From contig CAADSV010000153.1 of assembly GCA_900751665.1 (NCBI GenBank), forward strand, positions 1-23,093: 23,093 bases of DNA. Reading direction: 5' to 3'. Source of the stretch: an uncultured Collinsella sp. (lineage in GTDB: Bacteria > Actinomycetota > Coriobacteriia > Coriobacteriales > Coriobacteriaceae). Positions 15,187 through 20,165 of the stretch are shown here, in pieces; within the stretch, counting starts at the first letter, position 1, and each line of letters begins with the position of its first letter. The notes below the pieces were generated by a model. The model worked only from the letters and a program-made list of their open reading frames with translations. It was not told the origin of the DNA and made no database searches. The position numbers and the translations under genes are program-made.

Positions 15187-16062
15187 TCAGCCAAAACGGC
15201 CCGTCAAATAATCCGCCGTGCGCGGATCGATCGGGTTTTTGAAGAGCTGGGCAGTGGGCGCATGCTCCACCAGCTCGCCCAGCAAAAAAAACGCGACCGA
15301 GTCGGAGATACGCGCCGCCTGCTGCATATTGTGCGTAACGACCACGAGCGTACAGACCTCCTTGAGCTCGCAGGCCAGCTGCTCAACCACCAGCGTCGAC
15401 ACGGGGTCGAGTGCCGAGGTCGGCTCGTCCATCAGCAGAATGTCGGGCTGCACGGCAAGCGCGCGGGCGATGCACAGGCGCTGCTGCTGTCCACCCGAAA
15501 GACCCAGGCCCGACTCTTTGAGCTTGTCCTTGACCTCATCCCATAGCGCAGCACGACGAAGGGAGTCCTCGACCAGCTCATCCAGCACAGCGCGATCGCG
15601 CACACCCATGCCGCGCGGACCATACGCGACGTTGTCGTAGATGCTCATGGGAAACGGGTTGGGGCGCTGGAACACCATGCCCACGCGCTGGCGAAGGCGG
15701 CAAATGTCGTAATCGCCCAGGATATCTTGACCATCGAGCGCAATCTTGCCCTCGATGCGGCAATCCTTGATGCCGTCGTTCATGCGGTTAAAGCAGCGCA
15801 GCAACGTCGACTTGCCGCAGCCCGATGGACCGATGAACGAGGTGATCTGCTTGTCGCGGATCTTGATATTCACGTCCTTGAGCGCATGATGGTCGCCATA
15901 GAACAGGTCGAGGCCCTCGACATCGATGCGCGTCGGCGAGGCGGCAAGATCCTCTGCCGTGGGGCGAGTCGCATCCCCAACCTCGCGCTCGCGCGCGGCC
16001 TCGGCCTGCGCTTTCATGAGTTCTTCAAGCTCCGTGGGCTCCACAGCCGCAGCAGCCGTCAT
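15187..16062 (-). CDS. pstB: Phosphate ABC transporter ATP-binding protein PstB
   Basis: A 291-residue ATPase of the high-affinity phosphate importer PstSCAB. It shows Walker A GPSGCGKST (78-86), a Q-loop in VGMVFQRPNPFPMSIYDNVAYG, signature LSGGQQQR (188-195), Walker B ILLMDE (208-213) and the switch His244 in VVTHNMQQAAR. The PFPMSIYDNVAYGPR and DYLTGRFG segments are specific to PstB. An N-terminal extension of about 45 acidic and alanine-rich residues makes it longer than the usual 250-260. ATG at 16062 is preferred over an in-frame GTG at 16077 because GGAGG lies 8 nt upstream. The membrane and binding subunits PstS, PstC and PstA are not next to it, which is unusual. Confidence 0.96.
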   Translation of the reverse strand: MTAAAAVEPTELEELMKAQAEAAREREVGDATRPTAEDLAASPTRIDVEGLDLFYGDHHALKDVNIKIRDKQITSFIGPSGCGKSTLLRCFNRMNDGIKDCRIEGKIALDGQDILGDYDICRLRQRVGMVFQRPNPFPMSIYDNVAYGPRGMGVRDRAVLDELVEDSLRRAALWDEVKDKLKESGLGLSGGQQQRLCIARALAVQPDILLMDEPTSALDPVSTLVVEQLACELKEVCTLVVVTHNMQQAARISDSVAFFLLGELVEHAPTAQLFKNPIDPRTADYLTGRFG

Positions 16063-16123
16063 ACCGCATACCTCCACATCGATATCAATTCAGCAGTATC
16101 GATAGTAGGAATCGCGGCTCATA

Positions 16124-16155
16124 TGCACGTGAGCGCATTGTCAAGTGTTTGTAAG
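16124..16155 (-). promoter_or_regulatory. Candidate pstB promoter with Pho-box-like repeat
   Basis: On the minus strand a consensus TTGACA (-35, 16139-16144) is followed after 15 nt by TATGAG. Overlapping the -35 box, the plus strand carries TTGTCAA (16138-16144) and TTGTAAG (16149-16155), seven-base direct repeats with 4 bp between them. That 11-bp period is the format of PhoB/PhoP binding sites. The repeats match at five of seven positions, so this is only suggestive. Confidence 0.4.
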
Positions 16156-16165
16156 GGCACACTGG

Positions 16166-17404
16166 CTATGCGGCGGGCAGCTCGATGGTGAATATCGTGT
16201 GTTCGGGCGTCGATTCACATGCAACGGTACCGCCGTGCGCGCATACGATCTCCTTGGCGATGGCAAGCCCCAGTCCAGCGCCGCCGCGATTGGTCGCACG
16301 CGCCGCATCCAGGCGATAGAACTTCTCAAAGATCACCTTGAGCTTTGCCTCAGGGATGGGATCGCCCTGATTGATAAAGCGCACGCGCACGCCACCGCCG
16401 TCCCGGCGTCTGGCCTCGATCGTGATGGTCGAGCCCTCATAGCTATAGGCAACGGCGTTTTTCATGATGTTGTTAAACACGCGGGCCATCTTGTCGCCAT
16501 CCACGAGCACCGTCAGGTCCTCGCGAATATCAACTTGGGCTTCCTTATGCTGCTCGTTGAGGATGGGATAGAACTCGTCAGCCACCTGAGCCAGCAGCAA
16601 CCCCAGATCAACATAGCCGCGCGTGAGCACGATATCGTGGAAGTCAAAGCGCGTGATATCGAAGAACTCTTCGATGAGCGCATCGAGCCGGTGCGCTTTG
16701 TCGAGAGCCACGCCCGTAAAGTGCGCACGTTGCTCAACCGGCAGCTCAGGAGCCTCTTGCAGCAGCGAAAGATAGCCCACCACACTGGCAAGCGGGGTGC
16801 GTAGGTCATGTGCCAAGTACGTGACCAGATCGTCCTTGCGATGAGATTCGTCACGCAAGGCCTGTTGCACCTTGCGCTCACGGTCACGCACGCGGTTAAG
16901 GGCGCCCTCGACCTCCAAGAAGTCGCCGTCGATGTTGTCCCAGGTGTCGGGGTGATCGATCAGGCGATCTTGAATACGAGCAGCCAGCACACAATCGGCA
17001 TGCTGCTCGCCCTGCTCGTAGCCCTGGTAGTACAGGGCGCGGCCGCACAAGAACAGCACGCACGCGGCAAGCGCCAGCACAAAGCCAAGCATGTTGAATA
17101 CAAAGCCGGCATCGAACAACACCGGCCCTTCGATGCCGCCGAGCGCCATGGCGCCAATCGCCAACGTCATGGCCCACGCGGCGCCGCCAATCACCACGCA
17201 GCGGCACACGATCTCAAATCGATCGATCAGCAAAAAGCCAACAAGCAGCACCGCCAAGATTCCAGCGATGTTATCGATGCCAATCAGCAGCAGGCTCAGC
17301 AAAAAGAGCAGCACCGTTGCAAGCGCGCGGTTGTCGACGACTGACCTCACGTATTCAAAGAGTCGATCGGGCACCTCGAACGCTTGCCTATCGTCTTTTG
17401 TCAT
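16166..17404 (-). CDS. VanS-like sensor histidine kinase
   Basis: A 412-residue membrane histidine kinase. The first 125 residues contain about four hydrophobic helices (roughly 27-45, 48-62, 70-90, 104-122) with very short loops, so it probably senses the membrane or a partner rather than through a large external domain. HisKA follows with His199 in YLAHDLRTPLASVVGYL, then an N box (NNIMKNAVAYS). The ATP-binding region has the VanS-type variant NQGDPIPEAKLKVIFEKFYRLD and GGAGLGLAIAKE. ATG at 17404 is used because GAGGA lies 7-8 nt upstream, although the frame stays open for another 55 codons into the regulator gene. It follows the VanR-like gene by 26 nt and is co-transcribed. The signal is unknown. 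Confidence 0.92.
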   Translation of the reverse strand: MTKDDRQAFEVPDRLFEYVRSVVDNRALATVLLFLLSLLLIGIDNIAGILAVLLVGFLLIDRFEIVCRCVVIGGAAWAMTLAIGAMALGGIEGPVLFDAGFVFNMLGFVLALAACVLFLCGRALYYQGYEQGEQHADCVLAARIQDRLIDHPDTWDNIDGDFLEVEGALNRVRDRERKVQQALRDESHRKDDLVTYLAHDLRTPLASVVGYLSLLQEAPELPVEQRAHFTGVALDKAHRLDALIEEFFDITRFDFHDIVLTRGYVDLGLLLAQVADEFYPILNEQHKEAQVDIREDLTVLVDGDKMARVFNNIMKNAVAYSYEGSTITIEARRRDGGGVRVRFINQGDPIPEAKLKVIFEKFYRLDAARATNRGGAGLGLAIAKEIVCAHGGTVACESTPEHTIFTIELPAA

Positions 17405-17430
17405 ATCAAGATCCTCACAAGCGAAAAGCG

Positions 17431-18126
17431 TTATTCGATGATGTAGCCGACGCCCCAGACGTTTTTGATAAAGCGCGGCTTTTGTGCGTCGTCGCCGATC
17501 TTTTCGCGCAAGTGGCGAATGTGCACCATCACCGTATTGTTGGAGCCGGGCATAAAGTCCTCGTTCCATACCGCGCGGAACAGGTCCTCCACGGCCACCA
17601 CGCTGCCGCGATGCTCGACCAGATACAGCAAGATTGAATACTCGGTGGGTGTGAGGCGTACCGGTGAACCGTCCACCGTTACGGAACGAGCATCGCGGTT
17701 GATCTCCAAGCCGTCGAGCTGAATGGTCGGCGACTCGGCCGCCTGTGCACGGCTACCGTAGCTGGTGTAGCGGCGAAGCTGAGCGTGCACGCGCGCGATG
17801 AGCTCCAGCGGACGGAACGGCTTAACCACGTAATCGTCCGCGCCAAGCGAAAGGCCCTCGATCTTGTCTTGCTGGGCATCGCGCGCCGTCAGCATGATCA
17901 CGGGATAGGTATGGCTGGAACGGATCGTACGCAGCAGCTCAAACCCATCGATATCGGGCAGCATGACATCCAGCAGCGCCAGATCGAACTCCTGCTCCAA
18001 GATTGCCTTGGCAGCATCGGCCCCGCTATAGGCAATCTGGACATCAAAGCCCTCTTTTGTAAGGTAGATACCAACCAAGTCGGCAATGGCCTTCTCGTCA
18101 TCAACTACCAGTATGCGCTCGTTCAT
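17431..18126 (-). CDS. VanR-like OmpR-family response regulator
   Basis: A 231-residue response regulator closely resembling VanR. The receiver has Asp9/Asp10, phospho-acceptor Asp53 (LLDVMLPDIDG), SHTYPVIMLTARD and the highly VanR-like GADDYVVKPFRPLELIARV with Lys102. The C-terminal winged helix contains LTPTEYSILLYLVEH and NNTVMVHIRHLREKIG. It starts at ATG 18126, with GAGGAG 6 nt upstream, and probably controls envelope or peptidoglycan genes. The divergent neighbour is a D-Ala-D-Ala carboxypeptidase. A possible -10 box (CATAAT on the minus strand, 18147-18152) lies upstream, without a clear -35. No vanHAX-type ligase genes are present, so this is not evidence of glycopeptide resistance. 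Confidence 0.93.
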   Translation of the reverse strand: MNERILVVDDEKAIADLVGIYLTKEGFDVQIAYSGADAAKAILEQEFDLALLDVMLPDIDGFELLRTIRSSHTYPVIMLTARDAQQDKIEGLSLGADDYVVKPFRPLELIARVHAQLRRYTSYGSRAQAAESPTIQLDGLEINRDARSVTVDGSPVRLTPTEYSILLYLVEHRGSVVAVEDLFRAVWNEDFMPGSNNTVMVHIRHLREKIGDDAQKPRFIKNVWGVGYIIE

Positions 18127-18216
18127 GCGTGCTCCTCTCGCGCTCCATTATGCCCGAGGCGACGCACGCCACACACAACAAGCGCGGGTGATTAAGTCGG
18201 CCTTAAGCACCCTTGT

Positions 18217-18228
18217 GCCCGTTCGGGC
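18217..18228. promoter_or_regulatory. Palindrome in the divergent region between the regulator and carboxypeptidase genes
   Basis: GCCCG-TT-CGGGC forms a 5-bp perfect inverted repeat extendable outward by about two pairs (one wobble). It lies about 90 nt from the VanR-like start and about 100 nt from the carboxypeptidase start, so it could be a shared operator. No T tract follows it. Confidence 0.25.
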
Positions 18229-18274
18229 GCGGATGCGGGCCACGCACGCGATGATTGCCGACGCCGACAAACGA

Positions 18275-18280
18275 TATACT
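18275..18280 (+). promoter_or_regulatory. Candidate -10 box for the carboxypeptidase gene
   Basis: TATACT lies 40 nt upstream of the GTG start at 18320 and matches the consensus well. No convincing -35 box stands 16-18 nt upstream. Its position inside the upstream open frame supports the downstream GTG as the true start. Confidence 0.4.
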
Positions 18281-18319
18281 CTTGTTCCAGAAGAGACCAT
18301 CCCGTCGAAAGCGAAATCC

Positions 18320-19660
18320 GTGAAGTCCCTCACCTCTTTTGCAAAGCGCTCAGCCCAGCTTGCCGCCGGCTTTGTCTGCGCTATCGCCCTTGCCGCTGGC
18401 GTGCCCACCGTCGCCGGCGCCCAAGTGCTCACGACCGACAATGTTTGCGGCAAAACCGCCGATGTGCGCGGCATCACGGCCGAAAACCTGCCCGATATCG
18501 ATGCGACCAATGCCCTCGTCATGGGCAAAGACGGCACCGTCTACTATGCCCGCGACGCCGATGAGCAGGTCAAAATTGCCTCGATCACCAAGGTCATGAC
18601 CGCAATCCTAACCGTCGAGAATTGCAAGATGGACGAGAAGGTCACGGTGAGCAACGCCGCAGCCACCGTGGGCAATTCGACCGCCGGCTTGCTCGAAGGC
18701 GACAAGCTTACCGTGGAGCAGGCGCTGCGCGGCCTGATGATTCCCTCGGGCAACGACGCCGCCATCGTGCTCGCCGAATATGTGGGCAAGAAGATCGACC
18801 CTAAGACCAAAGACGCCGAGGCCACCTTTGTGAAGGCCATGAACGAGCGCGCTAAGAAGCTCGGCTGTACCGGTACGCTTTTTGAAAACCCGCATGGTCT
18901 GGACTTTGATGAGTGGGCTGGCGATATGCACTCAACCGCACATGACGTAGCGCTGATGATGCAGGAGGCCATGAAAAACGACACGATCCGCGAGGTCGTA
19001 GCGAGCAAGGATTCCTGGATCGAGGTCACGGGCGCCGACGGCACCGACCATTCGCATTCCATGGACACGCATAACTATTTGCTGGGCCAAGATGGCAACA
19101 TCGGCGGCAAGACCGGCACCACCGACGATGCAGGCTATTGCTTTACGAGTGCCTACAACCGCGATGGCGACGAGATCTACCCCGTCGTTTTGAACCCCTC
19201 CCCCACCGACCAGCGCTTTACCGATACCGCAACCCTTGCCAATTGGTACTACGGTCACAAGGTGACGGTCGCGATCGCCAACACGCAGGAAAAGACCGCC
19301 AACGGCAACCCGCTTATGGCGCGCGTTGGCCAAACCGACTGGACGGATAAGACAATCGACGCCACACTCGCCGATCCTACGGCGCAAGCGACCGTGTTTT
19401 CCCTTGCCGGCGAGGTGACCGAAAAGGTTAGCTACGACGATCTTTCGGGCACGGTGCATGCGGGCGACAAGGTGGGCAGCGTTACGCTCAAGCAGGACGG
19501 CACCAAGATCGCCGTCATGGACCTGGTTGCCGACGAGGAAGGGGCAGGGCCGAATCCCATTGAGTGGCTCCTTGTGAAGCTCGACCGCCTGGGCCGCCGC
19601 ATCGACAACCGCCCGCTCACGGCAGAAAGCGAGACCGTCGCCAAGGCGCCCGAGATGTAA
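18320..19660 (+). CDS. Secreted D-alanyl-D-alanine carboxypeptidase (peptidase S11, low-molecular-weight PBP)
   Basis: A 446-residue serine peptidase that trims the terminal D-Ala from peptidoglycan stem peptides outside the membrane. The active-site motifs are SITK (nucleophile Ser88, Lys91), SGN (143-145) and KTG (264-266), in the order and spacing of the S11 family. A signal peptide is evident: basic start, hydrophobic AAGFVCAIALAAGV and a cleavage site near AGA-Q (34/35). A C-terminal domain of about 110 residues follows, then the amphipathic stretch EWLLVKLDRLGRRI, which may anchor it as in PBP5. GTG at 18320 is preferred to upstream ATGs because it starts the signal peptide and follows the candidate -10 box. 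It is divergent from the VanR-like gene and the only plus-strand protein gene. Confidence 0.93.
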   Translation: MKSLTSFAKRSAQLAAGFVCAIALAAGVPTVAGAQVLTTDNVCGKTADVRGITAENLPDIDATNALVMGKDGTVYYARDADEQVKIASITKVMTAILTVENCKMDEKVTVSNAAATVGNSTAGLLEGDKLTVEQALRGLMIPSGNDAAIVLAEYVGKKIDPKTKDAEATFVKAMNERAKKLGCTGTLFENPHGLDFDEWAGDMHSTAHDVALMMQEAMKNDTIREVVASKDSWIEVTGADGTDHSHSMDTHNYLLGQDGNIGGKTGTTDDAGYCFTSAYNRDGDEIYPVVLNPSPTDQRFTDTATLANWYYGHKVTVAIANTQEKTANGNPLMARVGQTDWTDKTIDATLADPTAQATVFSLAGEVTEKVSYDDLSGTVHAGDKVGSVTLKQDGTKIAVMDLVADEEGAGPNPIEWLLVKLDRLGRRIDNRPLTAESETVAKAPEM

Positions 19661-19688
19661 GATCGAAGAACAATACACTCGCTGAAAG

Positions 19689-19717
19689 GAGGCGTCCAAC
19701 GGGGCGCCTCATTTTTT
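19689..19717 (+). terminator. Terminator of the carboxypeptidase gene
   Basis: GAGGCG (19689-19694) pairs with CGCCTC (19705-19710). TCC/GGG extends the stem inward to 9 bp around an AACG loop, and six T residues follow at 19712-19717. It lies 29 nt past the stop codon. Confidence 0.9.
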
Positions 19718-19720
19718 GAG

Positions 19721-19810
19721 GGTTCGAATCCCCAGCGCCCTTTCTCGATAATAAAAAAGGGCCCCCGATGGGACCCTTCTTTAAAGTTAAACTGGCGGAG
19801 AGCTGGGGAT
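19721..19810. repeat. Left copy of a duplicated block of about 90 bp (tRNA-Ser end plus terminator)
   Basis: This block matches 19912-20000 at roughly 80% identity by eye, with a period of 190-191 bp. Both copies contain, in order, a T-arm-like GGTTCGAATCCCCAGC, a CTTTCTC stretch, an A-tract plus terminator hairpin, and ACTGGCGGAGAGCTGGGGAT. The last part is the CCA end, acceptor and T-stem of the tRNA-Ser gene in minus orientation. In this copy the tRNA end leads into non-tRNA sequence. Confidence 0.75.
19753..19778 (-). terminator. Terminator hairpin of the left duplicate
   Basis: AAGGGCCCC and GGGACCCTT pair over 9 bp (one wobble in the minus-strand RNA) around a 4-nt loop. The A tract at 19753-19758 gives a T run on the minus strand. 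It is a near copy of the tRNA-Ser terminator at 19943-19968 and would end any minus-strand transcript of the structured element. Confidence 0.8.
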
Positions 19811-19940
19811 GTCCGGACATGCTACGCATGCCCTCCGGCTTCAAAGCCTGACGGCTTTTCGCCCACGGGCTACAAACGCTTTCGCGTTTGCTTAACGCCC
19901 GTGCCCTCTCGGGTTCGAATCCCCAGCCTCCTTTCTCCGC
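19792..19940 (-). other. tRNA-Ser-derived structured element, candidate pseudo-tRNA or noncoding RNA
   Basis: On the minus strand this segment ends with an intact tRNA-Ser 3' end (CCCCAGCTCTCCGCCA) but lacks the serine tRNA body. Its ends pair: GCGGAGA (19795-19801) with TCTCCGC (7 bp), and GCTGGGGAT (19802-19810) with ATCCCCAGC (9 bp). The core contains further hairpins: CCGGA-CATGC/GCATG-TCCGG, GGCTT/AAGCC, and CACGGGC/GCCCGTG enclosing AAACGC/GCGTTT. A CCGAGAGG string resembling the tRNA-Ser D-arm is also present, so it may be a rearranged tRNA-Ser duplicate. It has a terminator downstream (19753-19778). No protein is supported. Confidence 0.5.
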
Positions 19941-20000
19941 ACAAAAAAGGGCCCCAAATGGGACCCTTCTTCAAATTCGTACTGGCGGAGAGCTGGGGAT
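19912..20000. repeat. Right copy of the duplicated block (contains the end of the functional tRNA-Ser)
   Basis: Partner of 19721-19810. Here the tRNA end continues into the complete tRNA-Ser gene. The block is also internally an imperfect inverted repeat: plus-strand GGTTCGAATCCCCAGC and minus-strand tRNA-Ser 3' end face each other across the terminator. Confidence 0.75.
19943..19968 (-). terminator. tRNA-Ser terminator
   Basis: AAGGGCCCC (19947-19955) and GGGACCCTT (19960-19968) form a 9-bp stem (one wobble) with a 4-nt loop. On the minus strand it is followed by a T run (A tract from 19943). It starts 15 nt past the tRNA CCA end. Confidence 0.88.
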
Positions 20001-20073
20001 TCGAACCCCAGATGCCCTTTTGGGGCATACTCGCTTAGCAGGCGAGCACCTTCGGCCTCTCGGTCAGCTCTCC
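19983..20073 (-). tRNA. tRNA-Ser (anticodon GCT)
   Basis: A class II tRNA of 91 nt with encoded CCA. The acceptor is GGAGAGC/GCTCTCC, followed by discriminator G and CCA. The anticodon loop CTGCTAA gives GCT (20037-20039 on the plus strand), which reads AGC/AGU serine codons. The long variable arm ATGCCCC/GGGCAT and the T-arm TGGGG-TTCGAAT-CCCCA are intact. Confidence 0.96.
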
Positions 20074-20084
20074 GTAACAGCCGT

Positions 20085-20090
20085 TCTATA
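20085..20090 (-). promoter_or_regulatory. Candidate -10 box for tRNA-Ser
   Basis: On the minus strand TATAGA lies 11 nt before the tRNA 5' end, which would give a leader of about five bases. No clear -35 box is found at the usual distance. Confidence 0.35.
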
Positions 20091-20104
20091 GTAACCAAAC
20101 AGCC

Positions 20105-20146
20105 AAGGATGGGCAAGAGGAAATTTTCTAATTGCCTAGCATCCTT
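20105..20146. repeat. Imperfect hairpin between the 813-residue protein gene and tRNA-Ser
   Basis: AAGGATG (20105-20111) pairs with CATCCTT (20140-20146). GGCAA (20112-20116) pairs with TTGCC (20132-20136), with a 3-nt bulge. No T tract follows on the minus strand. A second small repeat, CCTCC-TT-GGAGG, lies just beyond near 20148-20159. The pair may end the upstream transcript or be folded leader sequence for the tRNA. Confidence 0.4.
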
Positions 20147-20165
20147 TCCTCCTTGGAGGCTTCGC

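Noticed and set aside
13710..15242. A 510-codon plus-strand open frame opposite the PhoR/PhoB-like genes
   Set aside because: It spans two well-supported minus-strand genes and their junction, and its His/Arg/Gly-rich translation is typical of an antisense shadow.
17405..17569. N-terminal extension of the VanS-like kinase by 55 residues
   Set aside because: It lies mostly within the VanR-like gene and is Arg-rich nonsense-like sequence. A good ribosome site precedes the ATG at 17404.
18086..18319. N-terminal extension of the carboxypeptidase frame to an ATG at 18086
   Set aside because: The extension overlaps the VanR-like gene, would bury the signal peptide 78 residues in, and contains the probable -10 box.
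16166..19660. A glycopeptide-resistance cluster
   Set aside because: Only VanR/VanS-like regulators and a penicillin-binding-type carboxypeptidase are present. No vanH, vanA/B-type ligase, vanX or vanT gene is seen.
19795..19940. A functional plus-strand tRNA formed by the GCGGAGA/TCTCCGC acceptor-like pairing
   Set aside because: Although the ends pair over 7 bp and a TTCGAAT loop is present, there are about eight extra bases between T-stem and acceptor, no anticodon arm of normal form, and the 3' tail is not CCA.
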